DNA of 54,798 nucleotides from an uncultured Bacteroidaceae bacterium (GTDB taxonomy: Bacteria; Bacteroidota; Bacteroidia; Bacteroidales; Bacteroidaceae), in the NCBI GenBank assembly GCA_905233285.1, contig CAJODY010000016.1:1-54798 (forward strand), written 5' to 3'. Below the pieces are notes generated by a model. That model was not told the origin of the DNA, made no database searches, and worked only from the letters and a program-made list of their open reading frames with translations. The translations under genes and the position numbers were made by a program. The first letter of the stretch is position 1; each line of letters opens with the position of its first letter. This document shows positions 44,839 through 54,063 of the stretch, one piece after another.

Positions 44839-45758
44839 TCTATTTCGTTGATGTTGTAAGGTGTTTCCTGGTAAACGTAGTAATTGAGCCAGTTGGTGTA
44901 GAGCAGGTTGGCTGCAGCCCTCCACCGCACTATTGGGTGGTTCTTGGGGTTGTCGTCGGGGTAGTAGTTCTTAGGGATGTTTATCGGTTTCCCTTTGGCT
45001 ACGTCGCGCCAATATTCATCGTTAAGGGTCATCGGCGAGTATTCGAGGTGGCATGTGATGAAGAACTCTCTTCCGTTACGTCCCTCGACAATGGTTACTC
45101 CTGCCTCGTCGCTTTCGGCAATTATCTGCAGGTTTTGGGACGACATTTTCAGTATGTCCTCACGGTCAACATCGAAGTAGCGGCTGTGAGGAGCGAAGAA
45201 CTCGTCGTCGAATCCGCGGAAGATAGGCAGTTCGGGTGCCAGCATCTTATGGTTGAAGACACCGAAGACCTTTCCGTCGGTATTACGTTTGGGTACGCCG
45301 TAGAAGTGGTAGAGAGCAGCACAGGCAGCCCAGCATACGTAGATGGTACTGGTTACGTTGTGGTGAGCCCAGTCGAACACTTCTCTCAATTCGTTCCAAT
45401 AGGTTACGTCTTCAAAGTTGATGAATTCGAGTGGTGCTCCTGTCACTATCAGTCCGTCGTATTTCTCCTTCTTCATGTCCTCGAAGGTACGGTAGAATGC
45501 CAGCATGTGCTCGATGGGTGTATTCTTCGATGTGTGCGACTTTATCTTCATGAATTCAACCTGAATCTGAAGGGCTGAGTTGGACAGAATTCGTATGAAG
45601 TCGGTCTCGGTGGTTATCTTCAGTGGCATCAGGTTGAGCACGGCAAGGCGCAGCGGACGTATCTGCTGGCTGTCGGCACGTTTGTAGCCCATCGTGAATA
45701 TGTTCTCCTGCTTCAGTGTGTTGATGGCAGGCAGTTGGTCTGGCAATATAAGTGGCAT
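44835..45758 (-). CDS. metA: Homoserine O-acyltransferase (MetA), likely acetyl-CoA-using
   Basis: MetA activates homoserine in methionine synthesis. The 307-residue protein has the catalytic Cys142 in YVCWAACAALYHFYG, the conserved Lys47 and the later His/Glu pair in the region FFITCHLEYSP. Residue 111 is glutamate (GAPLEFINFEDV). In studied members glutamate at this position goes with acetyl-CoA and glycine, as in E. coli, with succinyl-CoA. Acetyl transfer is therefore the better guess despite the family name. The gene is followed by the U32 gene with an ATGA overlap. Confidence 0.95.
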   Translation of the reverse strand: MPLILPDQLPAINTLKQENIFTMGYKRADSQQIRPLRLAVLNLMPLKITTETDFIRILSNSALQIQVEFMKIKSHTSKNTPIEHMLAFYRTFEDMKKEKYDGLIVTGAPLEFINFEDVTYWNELREVFDWAHHNVTSTIYVCWAACAALYHFYGVPKRNTDGKVFGVFNHKMLAPELPIFRGFDDEFFAPHSRYFDVDREDILKMSSQNLQIIAESDEAGVTIVEGRNGREFFITCHLEYSPMTLNDEYWRDVAKGKPINIPKNYYPDDNPKNHPIVRWRAAANLLYTNWLNYYVYQETPYNINEIE

Positions 45759-45762
45759 CTTC

Positions 45763-45802
45763 TCTTATCTTTCAACTTTAAACTATCAACTATCAACTTT
45801 CC
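45763..45802. repeat. Heptamer tandem repeat between the leuA-like gene and metA
   Basis: TCTTATC, TTTCAAC, TTTAAAC, TATCAAC, TATCAAC and TTTCCAT follow with a 7-base period. They fill all but a few bases of the gap between the two genes. Confidence 0.75.
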
Positions 45803-45803
45803 A

Positions 45804-47327
45804 TCACGGTTCTATAATGTTCAGCATCTTTATGGTTGCCTTGATTGCAGCCTCCGTCTGGTCAGCATCGAGAGCACGGGTTCGGTATGACTTGTCGTTG
45901 TAGGTCCAAGTGATGTTTGTCTGTACGAGTGCATCGGTGCGTCCGCCTGGTGGTATGCTGACCTGGTAGTTGCTGAGCCATGGGAACGGACGTTGGAGTT
46001 TATTCTTATAGATGTGGCGTACGGCACGCACGAAAGCATCGTATTGTCCGTCGCCCATTGCACTCTCTTCATACAGTTCGCCGTTTATTTCCAGTTTGAC
46101 GGATGCCATAGGTTTCAGTCCGTAGGCGGTGGAAACCATATATGATATGAGTTTCACTTTGTCGTCGGGGGCCGTATGCTTCAGTACGTCGCTGATGATA
46201 TACGGCAGATCTTCCTGTGTAACAAGCTGTTTCTTGTCGCCCAGTTCGATGATTCGGTCTGTCACTCTGCGAGTCTGTTCCGGTGTGAGTTCCAGTCCCA
46301 ATTCTTCAAGGTTCTTCAGTATGTTTGCTTTTCCTGAGTTCTTACCGAGTGCATATTCGCGTTTTCTTCCGAAGCGTTCGGGAAGGAGTTCGTTGCAATA
46401 AAGGTTGTTTTTATTGTCGCCGTCGGCATGTACTCCTGCCACTTGTGTAAATACGCTGTCGCCGATGATGGGTTTGTTTGGTGGCACGGCAATGCCTGAG
46501 AGGTTTTCCACCAGTTTGCTTGCTTCGCCCAGCATGGCTTCGTTTATGTTGGTCGTGACGTGAAGATGATCTTTCAGAATAGCCTGAATGCTTGAGAGCG
46601 GAGCGTTACCGGCTCTTTCGCCGAGTCCGTTGAGTGATGTGTGGACTCCCCGTGCTCCGTTGTTTACGGCTGCCAGTACGTTGCTTGTAGCAAGGTCATA
46701 GTCGTTGTGGGCATGAAAGTCGAAGTGAATATCGGGCCACCGCTCTGTCATAACTTTGAAATACTCGGCAGTGAGCATGGGGTTCAGGATGCCAAGTGTG
46801 TCGGGCAGCATGAATCGTTCGATGCTTTCGTCTTTGAGTGAATCGACAAACTGGAATACGTATTCGGGGGAGTCTTTCATGCCGTTAGACCAGTCCTCCA
46901 TATACACGTTTACATTGATGCCTAGTTTCTTTGCATATGCTATCGACTGACGTATGTCGGCAATGTGCTCTTCCGGTGTCTTCTTCAGTTGGAAGCGGCA
47001 GTGTTTCTCCGAACCTTTGCACAACAGGTTTATCACTCTGCATCCTGTGTCGTTTATCCAATCGAGCGAAGTAGTTCCATCGATGAATCCCAACACTTCC
47101 ACACTATCCAGACGACCAGCCTGCTTTGCCCAGCGACATATCATTGTAACGGCTTCTTTCTCGCCTTCGCTTACTCGTGCACTTGCCACTTCTATGCGAT
47201 CTACGTTGAGTTGCTGCAACAGCATGCGTGCAATGAGCAGTTTCTCGTGTGGCACGAAGCTCACTCCGTTTGTCTGCTCACCGTCGCGGAGCGTGGTGTC
47301 CATTATTTCTACACTCTTCACTTCCAT
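45804..47327 (-). CDS. 2-isopropylmalate/citramalate synthase family protein
   Basis: A 507-residue DRE-TIM acyltransferase. The catalytic barrel starts IMDTTLRDGEQTNGVSFVP and carries the metal-binding HFDFHAHNDYDLATSN and GLGERAGNAPLSS. The C-terminal regulatory LeuA-type domain follows from about residue 390. It is the second LeuA-like type of Bacteroidales, often annotated only as having an alpha-isopropylmalate synthase regulatory domain. Lying next to leuB it may make isopropylmalate or citramalate for leucine/isoleucine synthesis; which of the two cannot be settled from the sequence. leuB is 20 bases upstream in the same direction. Confidence 0.85.
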   Translation of the reverse strand: MEVKSVEIMDTTLRDGEQTNGVSFVPHEKLLIARMLLQQLNVDRIEVASARVSEGEKEAVTMICRWAKQAGRLDSVEVLGFIDGTTSLDWINDTGCRVINLLCKGSEKHCRFQLKKTPEEHIADIRQSIAYAKKLGINVNVYMEDWSNGMKDSPEYVFQFVDSLKDESIERFMLPDTLGILNPMLTAEYFKVMTERWPDIHFDFHAHNDYDLATSNVLAAVNNGARGVHTSLNGLGERAGNAPLSSIQAILKDHLHVTTNINEAMLGEASKLVENLSGIAVPPNKPIIGDSVFTQVAGVHADGDNKNNLYCNELLPERFGRKREYALGKNSGKANILKNLEELGLELTPEQTRRVTDRIIELGDKKQLVTQEDLPYIISDVLKHTAPDDKVKLISYMVSTAYGLKPMASVKLEINGELYEESAMGDGQYDAFVRAVRHIYKNKLQRPFPWLSNYQVSIPPGGRTDALVQTNITWTYNDKSYRTRALDADQTEAAIKATIKMLNIIEP

Positions 47328-47353
47328 TAACTCCTAACTATCAACTTTTAACT
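47328..47353. repeat. Heptamer tandem repeat between leuB and the leuA-like gene
   Basis: ATTAACT (from 47326), CCTAACT, ATCAACT and TTTAACT have a 7-base period. The last unit supplies the stop codon of leuB, so the repeat reaches into the coding end. Confidence 0.75.
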
Positions 47354-48409
47354 CTTCTTGATATAATCAACAATCCAGGCTCCGACTTCCTTTGTGCCGT
47401 ACTTCTTGCCACCTTCAACCTGAATTTCAGGGGTACGTACGTTTTGGTCGAGACTTGCATTGACTGCCTTGCGTATCAGTGCTCCTTCTTCCTTCAGTCC
47501 GAAGTATTCATAGAGCATTGCAACTGAAAGAATCTGAGCCAACGGGTTTGCTATATTCAGACCCTTAGCCTGCGGCCAGCTTCCGTGGATAGGTTCGAAT
47601 ACCGGGGTGTGTTCTCCGGTAGAAGCCGATGGCAGCAGACCCATTGAACCGGTGATGCATGAACCTTCGTCTGTCAGGATGTCGCCGAATGTGTTTTCTG
47701 TCACCATAACATCAAAGAATGTAGGTTCCTGAATCATACGCATTGAAGCGTTGTCAACATACATGAAGTCTGTCTTTACGTCAGGATATTTCGGAGCCAT
47801 CTCCTGTGCTACTGCTCTCCACAGACGGCTTGATGCCAGCACGTTTGCCTTATCTACTACGGTAAGGTGCTTCTTGCGCTGCTGGGCATACTGATATGCA
47901 ACCTTCAAGATTCGTTCCACTTCGGCACGACTGTATGCATTTGTGTCGTAGGCATAGTCGGTACCTTCTTTCTTCTCACCGAAATACATACCACCTGTCA
48001 GTTCTCGAATACAGATAAAATCGGCACCTTTTACCAGTTCATCCTTCAGCGGTGACTTGTGGATAAGGCAGTCGAATGTGGTAACAGGACGTACGTTGGC
48101 AAACAATCCCAGTTTCTTTCTCATAGCCAGCAGACCCTGCTCGGGACGTACCTTAGCGTTAGGGTTGTTGTCAAATTTCGGATCACCTACGCTGGCAAAA
48201 AGCACAGCGTCAGACTCCATACATGTCTTGAATGTATCTTCAGGGAATGGGTCGCCAACCTCATCAATGGCATGAGCACCACAAATAGCTTCCTTGTAAC
48301 TTACTGTGTGACCGAACTTCTCAGCTACTGCGCTACACACAGCCACACCTTGTTCCATAATTTCGGGACCGATACCATCGCCCGCTAAAACTGCAATTTT
48401 CAGATTCAT
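47348..48409 (-). CDS. leuB: 3-isopropylmalate dehydrogenase
   Basis: LeuB oxidises and decarboxylates 3-isopropylmalate to 2-oxoisocaproate in leucine synthesis. The 353-residue protein has the NAD site and family motifs: [15 protein letters not shown]-like start ([20 protein letters not shown]), [29 protein letters not shown] and the signature [19 protein letters not shown]. leuA, leuC and leuD are not in the window upstream, so leuB heads this reverse run. A weak -7-like TACCTTCG lies on the reverse strand near 48440-48447. Confidence 0.95.
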   Translation of the reverse strand: MNLKIAVLAGDGIGPEIMEQGVAVCSAVAEKFGHTVSYKEAICGAHAIDEVGDPFPEDTFKTCMESDAVLFASVGDPKFDNNPNAKVRPEQGLLAMRKKLGLFANVRPVTTFDCLIHKSPLKDELVKGADFICIRELTGGMYFGEKKEGTDYAYDTNAYSRAEVERILKVAYQYAQQRKKHLTVVDKANVLASSRLWRAVAQEMAPKYPDVKTDFMYVDNASMRMIQEPTFFDVMVTENTFGDILTDEGSCITGSMGLLPSASTGEHTPVFEPIHGSWPQAKGLNIANPLAQILSVAMLYEYFGLKEEGALIRKAVNASLDQNVRTPEIQVEGGKKYGTKEVGAWIVDYIKKS

Positions 48410-48461
48410 AACTAATACATATTTTATAATTTCCGCGCGAAGGTACGATATTTAATTGAAT

Positions 48462-48490
48462 ATAGAACATTGAACATTGAACATTTTAAC
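48462..48490. repeat. Heptamer tandem repeat upstream of leuB
   Basis: ATAGAAC, ATTGAAC, ATTGAAC and ATTTTAAC give a 7-base period in the 146-base gap between ugd and leuB. A small 6-base stem, CGATAC/GTATCG at 48517-48534, with a T-run further on may be the weak terminator of ugd. Confidence 0.65.
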
Positions 48491-48555
48491 CAATCAAAGG
48501 AAAAAATGCCTGTCTGCGATACAAGTTGGTATCGTTGAAACTATGTTCTTAAGCT

Positions 48556-49884
48556 TTAATCGCGGCGGAAGATGTCTCGAGTATATACTTTATTTTGGAC
48601 GTCGTCGAGGACGGTGTCGTAACGGTTGGCAATGATAGCATTGCTTTGGCGCTTGAAGTCGCAGAGGTTATTGACAACGGGTGAACCGAAGAATGTGGTG
48701 CCGTCTTCAAGGGTGGGTTCGTAAATGATGATGTTAGCTCCTTTTGCCTTGATACGTTTCATGATGCCCTGAATGGAGGACTGACGGAAGTTGTCGGAGT
48801 TGGACTTCATGGTGAGACGATAGACTCCGATGGTGACCTGGCGCTCCTGCTGCTGGTTCCAGTGGGTGCGGTTAGTATAACTGTAGTAGCCTGCCATCTG
48901 GAGTACACGGTCGGCGATGAAGTCTTTGCGAGTACGGTTGGAATCGACGATGGCTGACATCATGGTCTGGGGCACGTCCTGATAGTTAGCAAGCAGCTGC
49001 TTGGTGTCTTTCGGCAGACAGTAGCCTCCGTAACCGAATGATGGGTTGTTGTAATGAGTGCCGATACGAGGGTCGAGTCCGACTCCTTGGATTATGGCTT
49101 CGGTGTCGAGTCCTTTGACTTCGGCATATGTGTCTAGTTCGTTGAAGTAGCTGACACGCAGGGCTAAATAGGTATTGGCGAAGAGTTTTACAGCTTCAGC
49201 CTCTTTAGTACCCATGAAAAGGGTAGGGATGTCCTGTTTGAGTGCTCCTTCCTGCAGAAGTGCCGCAAATTCATGTGCTGCTTCTTCGAGGTGCTCACCG
49301 CAGATGGCGAGTATAGTCTGGTTTTCTGTCTCGTTCTCTTTACCTTTAATCAGTCTGGGATATCCCACGATGATACGGCTGGGGTAGAGGTTGTCGTAGA
49401 GCGCTTTCGACTCACGCAAGAATTCGGGTGAGAAAAGGAGGTTGAATTTTTTGCCTGCCAGCGAAGGAGTAGTCATGAATTTAATGGCATAGCGGCAATA
49501 CAGACTGCGACAATAGCCTACTGGAATGGTACTTTTTATGACCATGACGGCGTTGGGGTTGACTTCTAGAACGAGGTCGATAACTTCTTCGACGTGGCTC
49601 GTGTCGAAGTAGTTTTTGACGGGGTCGTAGTTGGTGGGTGCCGCAATGACAACGAAATCTGCATCACGGTAAGCAGACTTGCCATCGAGTGTAGCTGTGA
49701 GGTTAAGTTCTTTCTCGGATAGGTATTTTTCGATGTATTCGTCTTGGATAGGCGAACGGTGATTGTTGATGAGGTCAACTTTCTCCTTTACGACATCGAC
49801 TGCAACGACTTCGTTGTGCTGCGCCAAAAGGGTGGCGATACTGAGACCGACATATCCTGTGCCGGCTACTGCAATTTTTTTCAT
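48556..49884 (-). CDS. ugd: UDP-glucose 6-dehydrogenase
   Basis: Ugd oxidises UDP-glucose to UDP-glucuronate, a precursor for capsule and other surface glycans. The 442-residue protein starts with the dinucleotide motif [20 protein letters not shown]. It includes [29 protein letters not shown] and the catalytic Cys289 in [14 protein letters not shown]. It is the last gene of a reverse run: the GH51 gene stops 4 bases before its start. This pairing of a biosynthetic enzyme with a degradative one is unexpected and may be positional only. Confidence 0.95.
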   Translation of the reverse strand: MKKIAVAGTGYVGLSIATLLAQHNEVVAVDVVKEKVDLINNHRSPIQDEYIEKYLSEKELNLTATLDGKSAYRDADFVVIAAPTNYDPVKNYFDTSHVEEVIDLVLEVNPNAVMVIKSTIPVGYCRSLYCRYAIKFMTTPSLAGKKFNLLFSPEFLRESKALYDNLYPSRIIVGYPRLIKGKENETENQTILAICGEHLEEAAHEFAALLQEGALKQDIPTLFMGTKEAEAVKLFANTYLALRVSYFNELDTYAEVKGLDTEAIIQGVGLDPRIGTHYNNPSFGYGGYCLPKDTKQLLANYQDVPQTMMSAIVDSNRTRKDFIADRVLQMAGYYSYTNRTHWNQQQERQVTIGVYRLTMKSNSDNFRQSSIQGIMKRIKAKGANIIIYEPTLEDGTTFFGSPVVNNLCDFKRQSNAIIANRYDTVLDDVQNKVYTRDIFRRD

Positions 49885-49888
49885 GTTG

Positions 49889-52354
49889 TTATTTGTTGTT
49901 TGCTTTAATTCTAATTACTGCGAATGAATAGGCAGGAAGACTGACTTTGAACGACTTGCCTATGCTGATTGTCTTCGTTTCGTTCTGACTCCACATGTTG
50001 GCACGGTTCGGGTCACCATTCTCGCTGAGTAGGAGCATCGATGCCTCCGATTGGTACTGTGTAGGATTGAAGTCGGAGGAGAAATTGATGCAGACTTCGT
50101 TGTCTTTGCCTAGCAGACTGACTATCTTTATGATGAGGTCGCCGGACTTGGAATCGCTGACTACAGATGTGCGTACCCGAAGGTCAATATCGCCGCGGTC
50201 GATTCGCTTGTCGCTGACGGGCGATGCTTTAGTTGTTGAGTATATATAATGGTCGCCGGCATTCTGTCCGAAGGCACGATGTACGAAATAGTTGGCTGTG
50301 GGGTCAGCCTTGGTCTCGTTGAAATATATCATGTCGGGGTTCCAATTCTTGTGGTCGTAATGACAGAGCAGAGGCGCGTAGCTTGACATGCATACTACGT
50401 CGGCATTACGTTCAACATTAGTGAGGTAGAGTGCTTCAACTAGTGCGTTGGTGACACGATTTCCTTTAGATGCCCATTCACCCAGATATACCTTAGTGCC
50501 TTGACGGCTGTAATTATCATAGAAGTCCTGATGGTGGAAGTACCAACCCGGAGAGTTGTAATAGTGTTCATCAACTATTTCTATGCCGTGTTGCCGTGCT
50601 GCTGTCCATCCGTATTCGTAGTCGCTGCCTTCCCAGAATGGACCTACGGTTCCGACGATAGTGATTTCAGGATGTACTCGTTTTACACCCTCGATGAGGA
50701 AGAGGTAACGACGCATGAAAGTGTCGCTGATGAGGTCTTCGTTACCTATGCCAAGATATTTGAGGTTGAATGGTTTCGGATGACCTGCCTTGGCACGCAT
50801 AGCTGCGAGAGGACTGGTCTTGGCATCGCCATTAGCCCACTCGATGAGGTCGAGCAGTTCCAGAAGGTAGGACTCCATGGTGAGCGGTTTGCCGTTATAA
50901 GTATAGGGTGACGGCTTGCCTGCGAGTTCCTTTTCGAATGGTATGCCACCCTGCTGTCCGTTGCCTCCACGTTGTGAGTTCTGACAGGGGACACCGGCAG
51001 CCAGTACGGGTAGAGGTTCGGCACCCATGTCCTCGCAGAAGAGGAAATACTCATAGAAACCGAGTCCGCGACTCTGATGATAGTGCCAGATGTTCATGTC
51101 GGGCTGTCGTTCCCAGAGTTCGCCTATGGTTGCCTGCCAATGGTAGATATTGTCAATCCCCTGTCCGTGGGATGCACAACCGCCAGGGAAACGCACGAAA
51201 CGCGGGTGAAGGTCGGCGATTAGTTCGGCAAGATCGCGACGCAGTCCGTTCTTATGTCCTTTATATGTATCCTGTGGGAAGAGGCTGACGAAGTCGATAT
51301 CGAGCCATCCACGCTGCAGTGATTCGATGACAAGTTGTGCCTTATCAGCAGATGTCGATGGAATGAGAACGGCTTTAGACTGGCGCCATTCTTTCTTGGC
51401 AGAGAGTGTGGTAGATGCCAGTGTCTGTCCGTTGGCTACGAGGCTGACGCGAACTTTACCTGCTCCACGAACGAATGCAGAGAAATCGTACTTTGCCTTT
51501 GCCTTAACTGCTATGCCGTTCCAACCCTCATTAATGAGTTTAGTACCGATTTCATCGGAGGTTAGAGTTATGTAATGGGGATTGTTAGGATGGAGTGGAG
51601 CGTCGGTTTTAATAGTCCAGTCTCCCTTACCTTCAAATCGCCATGCAGTCTTGGAATTCCATCCTCCGTGGTCGTCAGCTGTGTATTCGAAATCGCGGTT
51701 CTGAAGTAGTTCGGCATAAAGTCCACCGTCGGCTGCATAGCTTATGTCCTCAAAGAATACTCCAAAGAGGAGTGGTGAAATGTCTTTCCTGTCGTTGAAA
51801 TCGATGTCTATATCGGTACGGAACGACTCTGCGCTGTTGGCCAGAGCTTCGCCGCTACGTATGATATTCTCTGCTTCGTTTCTTGCATTGGCAGCAGCCA
51901 GTTTAGCACGATTCTGCAGGCGCTTGATGTCACGATAGGGAACACGCAATATATTCTCTTTGCTCTGAGCAGCGAGTTCGTTGCACTTAGCTTCGAATGC
52001 TGAAGCAGACAGACGTGGGTAGTCTTGTGGTTTCCAAAGTACAAGGTCGGCACTTTCGGTGACGCCTATCTGTGGATTTTTAGGACTTGGGATGAACTCG
52101 GCATAGTATTTTGTGCCGTCGTAACGCAACACTACGTCGTGGAGTTTCTTCTCGCTTCCCCATGCTCCATAGTCGCTACTGAAGATGGCATAGTCTATGA
52201 GTGTCCAGTGATGTCCGTCGATGGAGTATTCAATCTTACAGGGCGAGGTGCCATTCTTGTATGAAGGTCGTATGAACACCGAATCGGGATTCATGTCACC
52301 GGCCCAAGCAATCATATGGACTGCAAAGAGGAGAAGAGAAAAGAACTTTTTCAT
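49889..52354 (-). CDS. Secreted GH51 arabinofuranosidase with an N-terminal extra domain
   Basis: An 821-residue exported enzyme (signal [19 protein letters not shown]). Residues about 20-115 form an extra beta-rich domain ([34 protein letters not shown]) that resembles blades of the GH43/GH117 propeller type. A helical linker follows (about 118-185, many Ala and Asn). The GH51 part begins about residue 190 with [20 protein letters not shown]. It carries the acid/base Glu539 in [11 protein letters not shown] and the nucleophile Glu626 in [11 protein letters not shown]. Compared with the first GH51 enzyme (671 residues) it is 150 residues longer at the N-terminus. It is 2 bases after the lipoprotein gene and 4 bases before ugd. 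Confidence 0.9.
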   Translation of the reverse strand: MKKFFSLLLFAVHMIAWAGDMNPDSVFIRPSYKNGTSPCKIEYSIDGHHWTLIDYAIFSSDYGAWGSEKKLHDVVLRYDGTKYYAEFIPSPKNPQIGVTESADLVLWKPQDYPRLSASAFEAKCNELAAQSKENILRVPYRDIKRLQNRAKLAAANARNEAENIIRSGEALANSAESFRTDIDIDFNDRKDISPLLFGVFFEDISYAADGGLYAELLQNRDFEYTADDHGGWNSKTAWRFEGKGDWTIKTDAPLHPNNPHYITLTSDEIGTKLINEGWNGIAVKAKAKYDFSAFVRGAGKVRVSLVANGQTLASTTLSAKKEWRQSKAVLIPSTSADKAQLVIESLQRGWLDIDFVSLFPQDTYKGHKNGLRRDLAELIADLHPRFVRFPGGCASHGQGIDNIYHWQATIGELWERQPDMNIWHYHQSRGLGFYEYFLFCEDMGAEPLPVLAAGVPCQNSQRGGNGQQGGIPFEKELAGKPSPYTYNGKPLTMESYLLELLDLIEWANGDAKTSPLAAMRAKAGHPKPFNLKYLGIGNEDLISDTFMRRYLFLIEGVKRVHPEITIVGTVGPFWEGSDYEYGWTAARQHGIEIVDEHYYNSPGWYFHHQDFYDNYSRQGTKVYLGEWASKGNRVTNALVEALYLTNVERNADVVCMSSYAPLLCHYDHKNWNPDMIYFNETKADPTANYFVHRAFGQNAGDHYIYSTTKASPVSDKRIDRGDIDLRVRTSVVSDSKSGDLIIKIVSLLGKDNEVCINFSSDFNPTQYQSEASMLLLSENGDPNRANMWSQNETKTISIGKSFKVSLPAYSFAVIRIKANNK

Positions 52355-52356
52355 AG

Positions 52357-53355
52357 CTATTCTGTGTATTTATTTGTAATGATAATTTGGTCGCCTTTTA
52401 AAGTAATGACAACAGTAATCGTGGTGTTGTTTCCTTTCTGCGGACAGAGGAAAGAATAGCTGGTTACATCGCCCGCAACAAGGCCTGTAAGGAATTTTTT
52501 CCAACTTTCTGTGGTGTCTACGTCAGCAAGATGCCCATATGTAGCCATTGCGGTAGTGGGGTCGTATACATCGCTTAGATATTCTTCAACAGTTCCGAGC
52601 GTGAAGAGTGAGTTAGCTTGTTTCTGTACTTGGCCTGCGTCTTCATTTGTGATTTCAGCACTTATGATGTTGCCGTTATCATCTCTGGTAATACCGTTAA
52701 GAGTATAACCGTAGATGTCATCTACTTGTTTCAGATGATTTCCGCTGAACTTATACAATATCTGATGAGTGAATCCGTCGGAAGTAGTAGAGATTTCTGA
52801 AGTTTTGCCCTCGGAATCGAAACCGGAATCGGTAATGGTGACATCGCTTACGGTGAGGTAGGTCGCTACCATTTCGCGACTGTCGCCGAAGTTGGCATTT
52901 ATGGCACCAGCCTGGATAACTCTGATGGTAGTCTGTTTGGTGAGTGGTGGGAAGTAAATTGCTTCGCCTTCCTTGCTTGTACTGCTCTTGTTGATGGATG
53001 GTGTACGTAAAGTCAGTTGGTAAGTGCCGGGAGTGAGTGGCAGAACTATTTGAAAGGAGAAATCGTGAGGTATGACACCTCCTGTCTGATCGACAGGTAT
53101 GTTGATTGTTTCGCTGTAGCCATTTCTATCACTGATTGTACAGGTAAAAGATGCTGAAGAAGCAAAATAGACGTGTTCGCCAAGGTTGGAGAATGTGACG
53201 TTTACTATAGCTTTCTGTCCGGTGTGGAGTTTTGCGGGTGAAACGGACAATGTGCCAAGCTCTGGACTTGTAGATGACGCATCCTTGTCCGAACAATTTG
53301 TGAAGAGTAATACTGTCAGTGCAGCAAAAATAATGAGTTGAAGTGAAGTTTTCAT
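52357..53355 (-). CDS. Hypothetical lipoprotein upstream of the GH51 gene
   Basis: A 332-residue protein with a lipoprotein signal (MKTSLQLIIFAALTVLLFTN with Cys21). The N-terminal half reads as Ig-like strands (LSVSPAKLHTGQKAIVNVTF; PLTPGTYQLTLR). The C-terminal half (about 155-330) looks like an unassigned beta-rich domain with HQILYKFSGNHLKQVDD and GYTLNGITRDDNGNI. I do not recognise a family for it. Being first in the run with GH51 and ugd, it may be a surface glycan-binding or accessory lipoprotein, which is only inference. Confidence 0.75.
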   Translation of the reverse strand: MKTSLQLIIFAALTVLLFTNCSDKDASSTSPELGTLSVSPAKLHTGQKAIVNVTFSNLGEHVYFASSASFTCTISDRNGYSETINIPVDQTGGVIPHDFSFQIVLPLTPGTYQLTLRTPSINKSSTSKEGEAIYFPPLTKQTTIRVIQAGAINANFGDSREMVATYLTVSDVTITDSGFDSEGKTSEISTTSDGFTHQILYKFSGNHLKQVDDIYGYTLNGITRDDNGNIISAEITNEDAGQVQKQANSLFTLGTVEEYLSDVYDPTTAMATYGHLADVDTTESWKKFLTGLVAGDVTSYSFLCPQKGNNTTITVVITLKGDQIIITNKYTE

Positions 53356-53378
53356 AAGTCAAATATACATATTTGGCA

Positions 53379-53386
53379 CAAAGTTA
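53379..53386 (-). promoter_or_regulatory. -7 box of the lipoprotein-GH51-ugd run
   Basis: TAACTTTG on the reverse strand, 23 bases before the ATG at 53355. The -33 box is not clear. Confidence 0.5.
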
Positions 53387-53409
53387 TAATATAATTTGAT
53401 AATTTTCCA

Positions 53410-53417
53410 TATCTTTG
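53410..53417 (+). promoter_or_regulatory. -7 box of ribE
   Basis: TATCTTTG, an exact -7 consensus, 26 bases before the ribE ATG. It lies only 23 bases from the divergent box at 53379-53386, so the two promoters share one short region. No FMN riboswitch fits in the 88-base gap. Confidence 0.55.
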
Positions 53418-53443
53418 CCACGAAAATGTAAATTTGGAGAATT

Positions 53444-54049
53444 ATGTTTAGTGGAATAGTTGAAGAAACTGCAATTGTAGTTGGCATAGAGCGTGAATTG
53501 GAGAATATTCATCTGACGCTGACCTGTTCGTTTGTAGGAGAACTGAAGATTGACCAAAGCGTGGCTCACAATGGTGTATGCTTGACAGTGGTGCGTCTCA
53601 AGGATGATACATATACGGTGACTGCGATGAAAGAAACTCTAGATAAGTCGAACCTCGGTCTTCTGAAGGTGGGTGATAAAGTGAACGTAGAACGCTCAAT
53701 GATGATGAACGGCAGACTGGACGGCCATATCGTTCAGGGACATGTTGATCAGACGGCTGTGTGCGTGTCGAAGAAAGACCAGCAGGGTAGTTGGACGTTC
53801 CGTTTCTCATATAATTTCGACCGTGACATGGCACGCAAGGGCTATTTCACGGTGGATAAAGGCAGTGTGACTGTGAACGGAGTGAGTCTGACGGTATGCA
53901 ACAGCACAAACAACTCGTTTGAGGTGAATATCATTCCTTATACTTTCGATAATACCAATTTCAGCCAGATAGAGGTGGGCAGTACGGTAAACCTCGAATT
54001 TGACATCATCGGAAAATATATAGCAAGATTATCACAACTGACTCAATAG
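53444..54049 (+). CDS. ribE: Riboflavin synthase, alpha chain
   Basis: Riboflavin synthase joins two lumazine molecules to give riboflavin and a diaminouracil. The 201-residue protein has the typical two similar lumazine-binding halves: MFSGIVEETAIVVGIE with VAHNGVCLTVV, and GHIVQGHVDQTAVCV with SVTVNGVSLTVCN. The length matches the family. The following secreted protein starts 14 bases later in the same direction, but without an obvious link. Confidence 0.95.
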   Translation: MFSGIVEETAIVVGIERELENIHLTLTCSFVGELKIDQSVAHNGVCLTVVRLKDDTYTVTAMKETLDKSNLGLLKVGDKVNVERSMMMNGRLDGHIVQGHVDQTAVCVSKKDQQGSWTFRFSYNFDRDMARKGYFTVDKGSVTVNGVSLTVCNSTNNSFEVNIIPYTFDNTNFSQIEVGSTVNLEFDIIGKYIARLSQLTQ

Positions 54050-54063
54050 AATTATCACCACTT

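Noticed and set aside
53387-53443. FMN riboswitch before ribE
   Set aside because: The leader is only about 26 bases, too short for an RFN element, and the conserved motifs are absent.
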